A DNA stretch of 64,000 nucleotides from Pycnococcus provasolii (GCA_938743325.2 OW568898.1:248189-312188); one strand, 5' to 3'; numbered from the stretch's first letter, positions 19,257 to 29,368 are shown. The notes: generated by a model from the sequence alone, not told the origin. Translations and numbers: made by a program.

Positions 19257-21608
19257 TCACGCAAGGAGTACGAACAACTGCTCGTCGGTGATGCTGCCAT
19301 GCATCATCGCGTAGTCGAGCGCCGTACGGCCAGCCTTGTCCTTGGCCGCCGAAAGCTCGCGACCGCCACGTGCAAGGAGCTGCTTGGCTGCGTCGTCGCG
19401 CTGCCAAATGCACGCGTAGTGCAGCGGCGTTCGCAGGTGCGGTTTGTCAGCCATGTCGACGGGGGCGCCATTCTGCAGTAGAAGTTCAAGCATTGCGTCA
19501 GAGGAAGGGTTGTCGATGCACGCCGCAAGGTGCGTTAGCGAGCAGCAGGCAGCATCATCGTCGCCATCACCAGAGTCGTCGCCTCCTCCCACCGCGCGTT
19601 GGTTCGTCTCTCTCACGAGCGAAGCAGCTGCCGCGGTATCGACCGCGTCGCCAAAGCTCGTGCGAGCCACCACGAAGTGCAGCACCGCATCAAGCTTCGA
19701 ATCCTTCACCCCTGCCCACAGTGGATCGTCAAATCTGCTCAGCGGGCTGGGAAGTGCTGCGGCGTACGCGTGGTCCACGTACTTCGCCCGCACAAAACGC
19801 TCCTTCTCCGCGAGAGCCGCGCCTGGCGCAGGCTTGTCACGTGCCGTCGCGTTTGCTTCCCACAGCGCATTCGACACGGAGTTGCCGATGTGCTCGAACA
19901 TGTGAACGGTGCCCTTGGACGACCAAACGCGCGTGTCGAGCGTCAGGCTACGCACCTTGCTGATGTGCACACCAATCTGGCGGTGAATGCCGGAGCACTC
20001 GATGCATACGAGGAGACCGAGGTTCAAGCTCGCCCAGACGGGTTCGTCAGCGCCGCAGTCTGCACACACGTCGTTCCCTGGAATGCTGCGCAGGCGCGAC
20101 ACAGTTTGTGCGTACGCCGCCGCATCGTCCGTCTCCACGGTGTTGTTCCTGTCGTCGGCGCCGCCAGCATGCTTATGCTTGCCCGTGTCATCCAAGAAAC
20201 GTCCATCCTCAGCGTTTCCCGAGGCATTCGTTGTCGGAGACGTGACGACGCTCGTCGCCAGGTTGAGCATCGTTGCGATGGTTCCGTTGATGTTGTCCAC
20301 CCAAGCGCTGAAGTCGCGTTCGTTCTCCGCCTGCAGCGTGTACGTGCGCTCGGGGCTCACAACGCGGAAGACGAATCGGCGATGAGGTTCGGCGTTGCGT
20401 GAGGAGTCGTCGATGCCAAGCTTGATGGTGGACAGCAGAAGCAAGACAGTTGTTTGCTCCTCCGGCTTTCCATTCGCCTTGTGCGACCCTTGGTATGTTA
20501 AGTTTCCCGCCGAGTCGAGGCGAAAGTACCTTCGCTTCCAGTCATTCGCGCGATACGAGTTTGTTGACTTTTTCAGCAGGTACCCCTCCTTCGTCGTGGT
20601 GACGACTCCTGACGCTCGCGTTTGCATCATGCGCGCTTCCACCTCCATTCTCACGCGTTCACCGCGCTGTGTGCCAGACTCAAACGATGGCGACGATACG
20701 GCAGGCGCGTGTGGCGTTGACGGCGCGGTGGAAAAACCAGGCGTTGTCGGCTCTACCAATTCAAAGTTCATCGACGCCGACCTGGACAGCGCATCGGACG
20801 AGTCCGCCAGCATCATGTCGTCTTGCAGCCTTTCCATGCTCGTCTTGTACTCTTCGTGCACGGCGTCGACGTGGTTCGCACACTCGTCGACGTAGCTGGA
20901 CAAACCCCCAAGAACGCCGAGCACCTTTGTGTGGTACCTGGTGAGCACGCCGACAGTATCAACCATCGCCTCGAGTGGTGTCTGCCCGAACGCCGTCAGG
21001 CAAGCATCTGACAGCGCCGTGACGAGAGCCATCCTATTCCCGTCGAATCGCGTTTTGGACGTTTCTGCCTCGGTTTCCAGCTGCTGTGTGTGCTTGGATG
21101 TGGAAGCAGCGGCGTCGACGCGCAGCAGCTTGTCTCGTGTGACGTCGTAGTCGTGTGAGCTTTTGTCGAACGCCTTTTGGTAATCCTTAAGATCTGCCAG
21201 CCGTTCGTCCACCTGTGACATCTTGGAGCTCAGGCACGCGTTCATGTTGCTCGAGAGCACTTCGCGGTGCGCCGACAGTTCCCGGAAGAGTTCCGCGAAC
21301 GCCGTGAGTTTGGCGGCAGACTGGTACCCCACCGTGTGCTCGAGTGCGCCGTGCGTGTGCTTCTTGTACGACAGTGTCTCTGCGACGAATGTGTCGAGCG
21401 ACGACGCGAACGACGCCTCCAAGCTCGACGCCTTGTCGTACGCCACCTGCAGTTCCTGTATTGTTTTGTGGAACGCCTTGACTGCGGCGTGTTGTTTCTC
21501 GAGGTCCGCCTGCGCGAGTTGCACGTCCCTCCTGAACGCTGGGCTGTCAAGTCGTATGGAGTCGGGGTGGAAGAGCCTCGTGGCGGCGGGGGGTGCATGC
21601 GCGGACAT
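19257..21608 (-). CDS. BAR-PH-ArfGAP-ankyrin protein (ACAP/AGD type)
   Basis: 783 residues from the ATG at 21606-21608; the frame is open slightly further but from a non-ATG codon. Residues ~25-255 form a helical BAR domain, ~335-450 a PH domain (KEGYLLKKSTNSYRANDWKR, ending DFSAWVDNI), and ~500-620 an ArfGAP domain. The ArfGAP zinc finger has C-x2-C-x16-C-x2-C (CADCG...VCIEC) followed by SGIHRQIGVHISKVRSLTLD, so the catalytic arginine after IH is present. Residues ~680-775 contain ankyrin repeats (LRTPLHYACIWQRDDAAKQL, GRTALDYAMMHG). The protein should bind curved phosphoinositide membranes and stimulate GTP hydrolysis by Arf GTPases in vesicle traffic, like plant AGD1-4 and animal ACAPs. 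A piece of its ankyrin coding sequence is copied in inverted orientation upstream of its start. Confidence 0.96.
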   Translation of the reverse strand: MSAHAPPAATRLFHPDSIRLDSPAFRRDVQLAQADLEKQHAAVKAFHKTIQELQVAYDKASSLEASFASSLDTFVAETLSYKKHTHGALEHTVGYQSAAKLTAFAELFRELSAHREVLSSNMNACLSSKMSQVDERLADLKDYQKAFDKSSHDYDVTRDKLLRVDAAASTSKHTQQLETEAETSKTRFDGNRMALVTALSDACLTAFGQTPLEAMVDTVGVLTRYHTKVLGVLGGLSSYVDECANHVDAVHEEYKTSMERLQDDMMLADSSDALSRSASMNFELVEPTTPGFSTAPSTPHAPAVSSPSFESGTQRGERVRMEVEARMMQTRASGVVTTTKEGYLLKKSTNSYRANDWKRRYFRLDSAGNLTYQGSHKANGKPEEQTTVLLLLSTIKLGIDDSSRNAEPHRRFVFRVVSPERTYTLQAENERDFSAWVDNINGTIATMLNLATSVVTSPTTNASGNAEDGRFLDDTGKHKHAGGADDRNNTVETDDAAAYAQTVSRLRSIPGNDVCADCGADEPVWASLNLGLLVCIECSGIHRQIGVHISKVRSLTLDTRVWSSKGTVHMFEHIGNSVSNALWEANATARDKPAPGAALAEKERFVRAKYVDHAYAAALPSPLSRFDDPLWAGVKDSKLDAVLHFVVARTSFGDAVDTAAAASLVRETNQRAVGGGDDSGDGDDDAACCSLTHLAACIDNPSSDAMLELLLQNGAPVDMADKPHLRTPLHYACIWQRDDAAKQLLARGGRELSAAKDKAGRTALDYAMMHGSITDEQLFVLLA

Positions 21609-21781
21609 GGCGTGTGTGGAGGGAAGGTTCAAGGGAACGGGGGGCCAAGTTCAAAGACACCTCACCTCGTCTCAGGGGGAGGGAATCAGGGAAGGAACCA
21701 GATCAACACCTTCGCGAAAACCCCAATCTGAAGAAATCCAATATCAGGTCGGATCTACTTTGCCTACAAACGTACGTACAA

Positions 21782-21945
21782 CGCACCTGCGAACGCCGCT
21801 GCACTACGCGTGCATTTGGCAGCGCGACGACACAGCCAAGCAGCTCCTTGCACGTGGCGGTCGCGAGATTTCGGCGCGGCCAACCTGACAAGGCTACTTA
21901 GCCGTACGGCACTCGACTTAGTCGACTACTACTACGCGATTCGGG
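21782..21945 (+). pseudogene. Inverted copy of an ankyrin-coding segment of the neighbouring ArfGAP gene
   Basis: From 21782 to about 21876 the plus strand matches the coding strand of the ArfGAP gene's ankyrin region (reverse of about 19340-19440) with only about two mismatches; it translates as LRTPLHYACIWQRDDTAKQL. After that the match continues with small inserted runs to about 21945, including a slipped CGACTACTACTA stretch. The piece lies about 170 bases upstream of the parent start and in the opposite orientation, so it can form a long inverted repeat with the gene's 3' coding end. It has no gene structure of its own. Templated repair of a break with filler synthesis is the simplest explanation. 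Confidence 0.85.
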
Positions 21946-22551
21946 GTTTGCTTCGTGACGTGTTCCCGCCCACCCAGATGTAAATTTAAGCTAAGTGTCG
22001 GCGTGCACGACGTGCCGAAGACCTCGCGCACGCGCTGCGATAACGCGCGCAGCACCTCCTCGCCGTACGAAAAAGTTTGTGTGAAATTGCAAAATAATTA
22101 TGACAAAACTGATAAATCTACACACAAGCTATAATAAAGCGTGGTATCTTTTATTGATGAGAAATATGTACGGATTGTTTTTTTTCAGATATGTTAAAGT
22201 TTGATACGGCATCATCTTAAGCATAATTAGAACGTGTCGTACAAAAAATAATTCATGCTGAAAGCACCTATAACGGCGCGATAACGCAATCTGCAATAAC
22301 CCTAGACGTAGCCCTAGACGTAACCCTAACGTAACCCTAACGTAACCCTAGCCTCGGGTCATCATGACACGTCATGACCACCCTGAAACTCGCATGACTA
22401 GGCAACGGGGCAACTACTATAGCGCCATTGCAGCAACAAGAATGAAAAAAGTTGAAGAGGATCGTGCAGCAGTCGGAACAACAAGGATCATCACCAAATA
22501 GTTTACTCCTTTTACTTACTACCATAAATAGTTCGTTTGATATTAGAAACG
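21946..22551. other. AT-rich intergenic region with degenerate telomere-like repeats
   Basis: About 600 bases without a supported gene. On the minus strand 21985-22070 reads as a short protein-like piece (YGEEVLRALSQRVREVFG) that may be another stray gene fragment; I do not recognise it. Bases ~22080-22260 are strikingly AT-rich compared with the rest of the window. Telomere-like repeats follow, then the 3' end of the GT29 gene. Confidence 0.5.
22298..22352 (+). repeat. Interstitial telomere-like minisatellite
   Basis: About five tandem copies of an 11-12-base unit of the form AACCCTA(G)ACGT, a degenerate relative of the C-rich plant/algal telomere strand (CCCTAAA). Confidence 0.7.
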
Positions 22552-24477
22552 TCATCTTGGAAATTCGCTCTCGACCACACCGTCGGTGCCCGCTGGCGAA
22601 GATGCGTCTGATTTTGCCGCATCGTCAACCGCCGACGCTTCGTCCTCTGGAGCGCTGGCATCTGGCACATTTGTCTCAACTTCGGTGATAACATCGGCGC
22701 CAGGTAAGGCCGGCGCAGGATTCTTCCGCAAGTCCTCGGGTGTCGTGCACTCGAGCCCCAAGCTCTTGATGATGTGAGGAGTCATCGCCTTCGGGCATCT
22801 CGTGTGCCGAATGCCGCCAGGGCACTGCAGGACTCCGCCAGGGCAGCGGTAAAAGCACGCGTACTGCCCCTTGATTCGGCAGAATCCTGGAAGTGCGACG
22901 GGCATGGGGTACCGCGACTCGCATGTGCAAGTCGAGCCTGGAGGGCAGTTCGTACAAGGCGTGCCTGAAATTTTCTCGCAACCAGCAATGCAGGGCTCAG
23001 GAAGGGTCACGTGGCCAGCCTTGGCAAGCTTTCGCACGTGCGCTTGCTCCGCCTCGTAATCGTACGCGCTTTTCTGCCCACGCCTTGGCGTCTGGTTGTC
23101 CCAGTAGTGGTGCGGGACGCCGAACGCCGACTGCCAGCTGAAGCCGTACACCGTGACCGAGGCACATCGGTGCAGAGCCGTTACGAGTGCCAGGTAACCC
23201 ACCGAAGGCAGCGCCTGCACCGCGGTGGCGGCGTACGCGTTGATGCCCACGTCGAGGAGGTAGAGCTTCGTGTACGGGTGCTTGCGGTGGTACACCGTGT
23301 GCAAGTAGAGGTAGCTCTTCGTTGGCATCGGCATGATGTTGCTCTCATTCCCCTCGTGGAAGCCGGCGTGCAACGGGCTCTCGAATCGGTACGTAGTGCG
23401 CGTGCCGACGAACTTCTCGAAGCGCCTGGTTGGCGCGCGGTTGAAGCGAAAGATGGCGTCGTGATTGTCAATCTCCTTGCCGTAGGTGTAGAAGCGAAGC
23501 ACGCCGCTGGCGCCAACCACCGCGCACGTCTCGTAAACCTTGTTCTGGAAGATGTCATGCTTCGGCTGCGCCACCCAAACCTCCTTGCTCACAGGCAGGC
23601 GCACGTACGGTTTCGTCGGCGGAGGCTCCTCGCTCGGGTCCGTTCGAAAGCGTATCCCGCCCGTCCTCAGCAGCGACTCTCTGCTGAGCACGAACGACCC
23701 CATGTACGGCGAGGGAAGGCCTGGCAGTTTGGCTCCCTTCTCGCAGTAGATGCCCTCGAAGCCCTTGACGCAGTAGCACTTTCCTCTTCTGCAGAAACCG
23801 TGGCCGGAGCACTCCACGAACCCACTCACCTGCGGCTGAGCTCCCTTCTTCACGCCAGCCGCGCTGCCGCCGCAGCTCCCGTCGCTGACAGCGTGCCTGC
23901 CGTCCGCCGGCCCTGTGTGCCCCTCCTCGCCGGACGAGGGGAAGCCTCCCTGGGCCGTGCGGTAGCGGAACCACCAGTAGAAAGGTCTCTTCGGCGGGTC
24001 CTCTCGCATCTCGTCGTCTCGCAGCGCCGCCTCCCATCCCTCCTGAGGAAGCGGGTCACCAGCGCTTGCGATCAGCCCAGGGTCGAACCGCCTCGCCCGT
24101 CTGAGTTCCGCCTCGCGATCCTTGCCAACGTCGCCGCCTGCGCCGGTGCTCTCTTCGTCTCCCCGCGACGCGAACGGCAGCTGGTCACTGTCGCTAAGGT
24201 CGTCGCCCGCGCCACCGCCGTTCAGACCACTCGCGGTGTTGCTGTCGAGCTCGAAGACGTCGCCTGTCCCCCTCGCGTGCGCATACCGCGAGGCGGTCGG
24301 AGTGCTGAACGCCTGCAGAAGTCCGCGGCATATGGACGTGAGTCCGAGCAGGAGGACGAGCGCGAGCGCAACCTCCACGGGCTGCATTCGCGACACCGTG
24401 CGCTTCAGCGAGCCCAGCAGGCCATGGCCGCCCACCGGCCCACCCCGGCCGGGCATCAACGGCGCGCCTCTCGCCAT
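22552..24477 (-). CDS. GT29 sialyltransferase-like protein with an EGF-like module
   Basis: 641 residues from the ATG at 24475-24477. It has a short cytoplasmic N-terminus, one signal-anchor helix (about residues 34-56, VEVALALVLLLGLTSI), a low-complexity stem, and a Cys-rich EGF-like module (about 219-245: CSGHGFCRRGKCYCVKGFEG). The GT29 catalytic domain carries the large sialylmotif (CAVVGASGVLRFYTYGKEID, then RFNRAPTRRFEKFVGTRTT) at about 316-365, the small motif (PSVGYLALVTALHRCASVTV then YGF) near 425-450, and the HHYWDN box. A second Cys-rich segment (CIAGC...CTNCPPGSTC) lies C-terminal to it. Proteins of this type are Golgi type II enzymes that transfer CMP-activated nonulosonic acids such as sialic acid or Kdo to glycans; donor and acceptor in green algae are uncertain. 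It is divergent from the proline-rich gene to the right. Confidence 0.92.
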   Translation of the reverse strand: MARGAPLMPGRGGPVGGHGLLGSLKRTVSRMQPVEVALALVLLLGLTSICRGLLQAFSTPTASRYAHARGTGDVFELDSNTASGLNGGGAGDDLSDSDQLPFASRGDEESTGAGGDVGKDREAELRRARRFDPGLIASAGDPLPQEGWEAALRDDEMREDPPKRPFYWWFRYRTAQGGFPSSGEEGHTGPADGRHAVSDGSCGGSAAGVKKGAQPQVSGFVECSGHGFCRRGKCYCVKGFEGIYCEKGAKLPGLPSPYMGSFVLSRESLLRTGGIRFRTDPSEEPPPTKPYVRLPVSKEVWVAQPKHDIFQNKVYETCAVVGASGVLRFYTYGKEIDNHDAIFRFNRAPTRRFEKFVGTRTTYRFESPLHAGFHEGNESNIMPMPTKSYLYLHTVYHRKHPYTKLYLLDVGINAYAATAVQALPSVGYLALVTALHRCASVTVYGFSWQSAFGVPHHYWDNQTPRRGQKSAYDYEAEQAHVRKLAKAGHVTLPEPCIAGCEKISGTPCTNCPPGSTCTCESRYPMPVALPGFCRIKGQYACFYRCPGGVLQCPGGIRHTRCPKAMTPHIIKSLGLECTTPEDLRKNPAPALPGADVITEVETNVPDASAPEDEASAVDDAAKSDASSPAGTDGVVESEFPR

Positions 24478-24703
24478 TCCTTCCCTCGCTGCACTTGCCC
24501 TGCGATCAGAGAGAGAAAAGGGAAGAGAAGGAAGGAGGGGGCCCAGACCCGGGTCACCTTCTCCAGGCGGGGGGTCGGGACCTCTTTCGGGGACCCGTCG
24601 TTGAGCGCACCTTGCACACGTCCGCGCTTTCGGCTCCGCCTCCGTCGACCCAGGCTGCGATCGAGATCACTCTGCTGCAGCCTTTTCCCAACGCTGAGGA
24701 ACG
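24478..24703. promoter_or_regulatory. Shared promoter between the GT29 and proline-rich protein genes
   Basis: Only 226 bases separate two ATGs that point away from each other, so both promoters must lie here. The two products are both predicted to enter the secretory system, so shared control is plausible but not shown. I see no clear TATA box. Confidence 0.5.
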
Positions 24704-27700
24704 ATGGCGTCGCGCAGGGCAGCAGCAGCAACGGCCGGCGAAAGCAGGGGCGACTTCGCGGGCTCGACGGCGTTCGGAAATAGCCCACGAGCTGCGCCTC
24801 ACCTGAACAGAGCGGCAGGCGCAGGTGCCGAGGCTGGTAATGACTGGTGGAACGGACGCGTGGCGCGCGCTCTCGCGGCGTTGACGCTGGGAGTGGTCAC
24901 GCTTGCGGCGGTGAGCCACGTCATACCAGGCGCACCCAAACTTGTCAACACAAAAGGCCGCAGTGGTGAATCATCTGACTCAGCCGCAAATGTTTTCCAT
25001 ACTGAGAGACGCGGCAGCGAGGACCTCGATCCCATCGTCTGGAGCCCACCGCCGCCGTACGCGCCTCTCGAGCTGCCTCGCTACGAAGCAAGCGTTCTTA
25101 CGTCACCAGACACGCCGCCCACACCACCCGGTATGCCCGATCTGCCACGTGCTCCGCCATACGCGCCTTGGCTGCCACCTCAGGCGCCACCGGATGCGCC
25201 ACCTGACGCGCCAAGCCCGCCAGCACCACCACCGAGCCCGCCACCACCGCCGCCGCCGCACCCGTTCCCGCCCAACCCGCACGCAGAGAAGCCGCCGGAA
25301 AACGTGCACGACGCGGCGCTCGAGTTGCTGCGCCTTGACGCAAGCCCTTCGAGCTGGAAGGCTCGGCTACAGCTGCGAAACAGCGAGTTCAACCCACAGG
25401 AGCTGCGCGCTTGGTACGACAAGAACTTGAACAAGTGGGGTGAAGTCTCGCTTGATCAGCTTTTTCATGCGCAGCGCAGATTTTACAGAGGCGTGCTGGA
25501 GTACGGCTACTTCGAGGCGCGCTTCTTCTACCGCGCGCGCGCAAGGACGAAGTCACAACCGGGGGCGTGCCCATGCATAAAGTTCGCACAAAACTTCTCA
25601 CACTTCGGGTTGACTACACCCCCGCCGGCGCCGTACGGCTACAAGAATATGCTGAGTGACGTTGCCAAGCTGCTCGCTGGGGAGAATCTCGCACCGCCTC
25701 CGCCGCATCGACCGCCCGGTCCACCCATTCCAGAGCTGAACCCGCAGAATGTCAAGTACATAAATAAAGAAGACGCGCCGCTGCGCCTTAAGGTCAAGTG
25801 GGGCATGGCGCTGACGGAGTCTGAAAAGGCTGCTGTCGCCAAGACGGATGCCGAGGCTAAGGCGATGCTTTATCGCGACGAGGCGGCGCCGGAACTCAAC
25901 GCCGACGATTTCGCGGAGGGAAACTTGAACCTTCCAAGCTCTGCGGATATTGGAGGCACCGTACCTGTGTCGTCTCCACCGCCACTGCCTGCGGAGGATG
26001 CGCGCGACGCCGTGCTGAGCGAGCTCTACCGACGACAGGCTGATCGAGAGAGAAGGGAAAAGGGCGACGACTTCGACCTGGCGCCGGAGAAACGACTTGC
26101 ACCTATTGGTCACTCAGATGCCTCAACCGGCGACGTTGGTGGCGTCGCCGAGGCAATGATGGCAGCAGTGAAAGGCCCTCCGCAGGAAGGGATACCGGGG
26201 GGCTCTTCGTATCAACGTGCAAGCAAGTCGAATCGCAGGGCAGAGGCGCTTTCCGTCATCGAGCGTGCACGAGAAAATAGCGCAAAGTGGTACGCGCAGC
26301 ACGGACAAAAGCCACAGTTCATGGGCGAGGATCCGACAGCCGTGCCGACAGCCGTGCAGAAGGTCAAGAAGAAGAAGAAGAAAAAGCATGGCCGCCGCTT
26401 GCTCCAGGAAAATGTTGAACATCAGACTCTCGTTGCGCCTGATATTAAGCAGATGCTTGCGATGCAAGCTTTAAAGAAGCAAGCCTTCCGCGAAGCCGCC
26501 GTTGTGGCGGGGGAGACGTGGATGAACGACGCGGGACAGCGAGAAGGTTATCTGCCAGCAAAGACGCTGAACGTTGGCGACAATCGCTTTGAAATCTCAG
26601 TCATGGCTGCCGACGAGGCAACTGAGGAGATGTACACATTTGATATTTTCCGACTCGCGCCTGCATGGACTGCGGGAATGTCAGATATCAAAGTTCGTTG
26701 CAATCTGGCGACGGAGATCAGGTACGCCGGGACTGAGGGTGCCGAAGGATCCATATTCGAGGACGAGTTACAGACAAACTTCGATGTGGAAAAGCGTGAG
26801 TGCAGCAACTGGGAGTTTGACGTTCTGACGCGCCGGGCATACGAGAGAATTCTTGAGGACTGCGTGAACATAAATGTTACGATCGGGGACAATGGCATCG
26901 TCATTGCCGACAATCTGATACCCCAGCAGTGCGAGGCAGTGCCAAACGAGGACGGCGAGGGTACGACCTTTGGGCCGGCATACCCGTGCAGGACTGTGAC
27001 GCTGTGCAATTCTACGCTGCGCCACACGCTAATGGGTGCAGGTCTGTTCGAGTACTCGAACAATCCCAAGCTGCTGGACTTTGTGAATGATGAAGATCGA
27101 ATCATCTATAACGCGGTTCGCGACTACTACACCGGGCAGATGAATGGCATGGACTTCGCAGCAAAACACAAGGCGATGAATGATGGCGGCGGTCCTCTTG
27201 AACTGGTCGCAGAAATTCCGCATTGGGTGGACGAGGTGAGTCTTGAGATTGAGCTTCCATCGACTCCAAATGCTGACGACTGGCCAGACATCTACCAGCC
27301 AACGGTGGAGTTTCGTATCGTTGACGGCGATCTCAAATTCATTAATGCTACCGATGCAAAGAAGCACAATAATGATGTGGAAGATGGGTATGTCGAGTCG
27401 ATCCGTCAGCCTGGGACGCGATGCGGCGTCAATGCTCAGCGTCGGCCGCTTGGGGCATGCCAAAAGCAGTCGAAAAAGAAGAGAAACAAGAAAACAGTCT
27501 GCTTTGACAAGAAAGAGGTTGCTAAAAATATGTGCCACCACGGAACATTTCATTCGCCAAATATTACCGTCACTTGGAAACCAAACGCGCCTGTCGCAAG
27601 TGAATGGAACCCAACAAATTATATAGTTGACATTCTCGTTACAAGCTTGGACGGAATCACGCATCGCCACTACTCGCTGACGATCATCAAAGCACCGCCA

Positions 27701-29368
27701 AAGAAAACACTACTGCCTCCGCCGTCTCGGGTGTGCGAGCTGTCTGTTTTGAAGGCTGAGGCATACAGTAAGGACTCGCCCGTACAATCGCCAACGGCAG
27801 TTCCACTCGCCCCCGCTTTTCAGCCTTACGCTGACACTTATACCGTTGCAATGCCATCTTACGTTTGGCAAGCCCGTCCTGAGGATGAATATTTTGGCAA
27901 CAAACGTCTCGGCAAGAGATTTGTAGCAGATCGCGTGTCCGTCAGCGCAGCCCTGCCAGATCAGGACAACTCGACAGATGGCATGCTGATGCTTGACCTG
28001 ATGCCCGTTTTTGGCTACAAGTGCAATTCAGCAGCTGCGAACCAAGACTTGATTAAGCTCTCAGAACACCTCGTAGACGCACAGACGAATGATGAGCAGG
28101 CGCTTCACGACGAGGCGGTAAATGCTGTGGTTGGAAAGGATGTGACGGGCGAAGATCCTCTCACGCAAGAAAAAGTACAAGAGATGAACCGTCAGCAGGA
28201 GGAGATCAGCCGCAAGGCAAAAGAGCGTGCGGAAAACGTCGATGCTATGATGAAAGATGAAAATCCGAAAGAGAGGGACCGTCTCTATGTGAAGCCTGAC
28301 AGTCGGTTCGGATCTAGCGTTGCCTATTCGCATCTCTTCTGTGAGCGTGATCCCGCGGTCAGCGATGAAAAGATGGAAATGTACATCAACATGAGGGAAG
28401 CTGAGGAAGGTCAGGCGATGGTTGGGGGATTTCATCCAGCTTTCGATCCGTTCGCTGATATGCTGGATGGACCACTCAAACGTTCTCTAAACAAGCTGCC
28501 ATACCGTCTAACGAGCCTTGGCACCATGCTTCCAGCACATATTGAGATGGCCGTTCCTCCCGGACAAAAGGCTCTACTGCACTTTCGCGTGCGAGCTCCG
28601 GCGGTGCACGACAGAGCAATAGGTGGTATCATGTCTCCCATGCTTCAGCGCAACTACACGGTGACCGTGACGAGGCCGCAAAGCCCCCCAAGTCCACCTT
28701 CATTTGCCAGCCCTCCTCCACCGCCTCCTCATCCAAGCTTTCCTCATGCACCACCACCTAAACTATCGACGCCACCGCCACCACCTAACGCTCCACCACC
28801 ATCTTCACCTGCAAAACCAGACATGGACGCTATTGCTGCTGAGCAGAACAAAGGCGCATCCAATCGAACACAAGAGATGCATAAGCTCAGTGAAGATTTG
28901 CGCTCTCGTGGCAAGGCGGCTCTAGCTAACATTCACAATGAGAAGAATACTAGGCATAATCATTATTATCACAAAGCTGGCTTTGAGAATACTACCGACC
29001 TGTTGCCGACGAACCATACAGCCGACGATGTCACGGACGACGGCATGTTGCGTCCTCCTTCGCCAATTAAGCGACATCCTTCCTCAAAAAACACAGGATA
29101 TTGTTCTTATATGGTTCAAGGGGAAGAAAAACAGGTTCCATGCCATACTCTCGACGAGGGCTTTGTTCACGAGGACGAGGATACGACGGAATCAAATACG
29201 ACGGAATCAAAATCGGATGAGTTATCACTTGATGAGGATGGATTGCAAATACTGCGTGCTCCGCCTCCTACGCCACTTCAAGATCTTTCAAGTTCCTTGA
29301 ATGAATCCCTTAAGACGTCAACTGGCGAAACATTGGATTCGTTGGTTGATGATGAAAACACGCCTTAG
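24704..29368 (+). CDS. Large proline-rich single-anchor membrane/surface protein
   Basis: 1,554 residues from an ATG. A hydrophobic segment at ~51-68 (VARALAALTLGVVTLAAVSHV) would act as a signal anchor. Residues ~105-195 and ~1325-1380 are rich in SPP, APP and PPP runs, like hydroxyproline-rich extensins and pherophorins of green algae. Between lie several segments that end in alternating hydrophobic strands (MYTFDIFRLAP, HRHYSLTIIKAPP, RNYTVTVTRPQ), reminiscent of cadherin-like beta-sandwich (PF12733) modules, and a basic KKKKKKHGRR patch near 560. Many N-x-S/T sites occur in the last ~150 residues. The likely role is in cell surface or wall structure; no enzyme motif is seen. It ends 44 bases from the MORC stop, tail-to-tail. 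Confidence 0.85.
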   Translation: MASRRAAAATAGESRGDFAGSTAFGNSPRAAPHLNRAAGAGAEAGNDWWNGRVARALAALTLGVVTLAAVSHVIPGAPKLVNTKGRSGESSDSAANVFHTERRGSEDLDPIVWSPPPPYAPLELPRYEASVLTSPDTPPTPPGMPDLPRAPPYAPWLPPQAPPDAPPDAPSPPAPPPSPPPPPPPHPFPPNPHAEKPPENVHDAALELLRLDASPSSWKARLQLRNSEFNPQELRAWYDKNLNKWGEVSLDQLFHAQRRFYRGVLEYGYFEARFFYRARARTKSQPGACPCIKFAQNFSHFGLTTPPPAPYGYKNMLSDVAKLLAGENLAPPPPHRPPGPPIPELNPQNVKYINKEDAPLRLKVKWGMALTESEKAAVAKTDAEAKAMLYRDEAAPELNADDFAEGNLNLPSSADIGGTVPVSSPPPLPAEDARDAVLSELYRRQADRERREKGDDFDLAPEKRLAPIGHSDASTGDVGGVAEAMMAAVKGPPQEGIPGGSSYQRASKSNRRAEALSVIERARENSAKWYAQHGQKPQFMGEDPTAVPTAVQKVKKKKKKKHGRRLLQENVEHQTLVAPDIKQMLAMQALKKQAFREAAVVAGETWMNDAGQREGYLPAKTLNVGDNRFEISVMAADEATEEMYTFDIFRLAPAWTAGMSDIKVRCNLATEIRYAGTEGAEGSIFEDELQTNFDVEKRECSNWEFDVLTRRAYERILEDCVNINVTIGDNGIVIADNLIPQQCEAVPNEDGEGTTFGPAYPCRTVTLCNSTLRHTLMGAGLFEYSNNPKLLDFVNDEDRIIYNAVRDYYTGQMNGMDFAAKHKAMNDGGGPLELVAEIPHWVDEVSLEIELPSTPNADDWPDIYQPTVEFRIVDGDLKFINATDAKKHNNDVEDGYVESIRQPGTRCGVNAQRRPLGACQKQSKKKRNKKTVCFDKKEVAKNMCHHGTFHSPNITVTWKPNAPVASEWNPTNYIVDILVTSLDGITHRHYSLTIIKAPPKKTLLPPPSRVCELSVLKAEAYSKDSPVQSPTAVPLAPAFQPYADTYTVAMPSYVWQARPEDEYFGNKRLGKRFVADRVSVSAALPDQDNSTDGMLMLDLMPVFGYKCNSAAANQDLIKLSEHLVDAQTNDEQALHDEAVNAVVGKDVTGEDPLTQEKVQEMNRQQEEISRKAKERAENVDAMMKDENPKERDRLYVKPDSRFGSSVAYSHLFCERDPAVSDEKMEMYINMREAEEGQAMVGGFHPAFDPFADMLDGPLKRSLNKLPYRLTSLGTMLPAHIEMAVPPGQKALLHFRVRAPAVHDRAIGGIMSPMLQRNYTVTVTRPQSPPSPPSFASPPPPPPHPSFPHAPPPKLSTPPPPPNAPPPSSPAKPDMDAIAAEQNKGASNRTQEMHKLSEDLRSRGKAALANIHNEKNTRHNHYYHKAGFENTTDLLPTNHTADDVTDDGMLRPPSPIKRHPSSKNTGYCSYMVQGEEKQVPCHTLDEGFVHEDEDTTESNTTESKSDELSLDEDGLQILRAPPPTPLQDLSSSLNESLKTSTGETLDSLVDDENTP

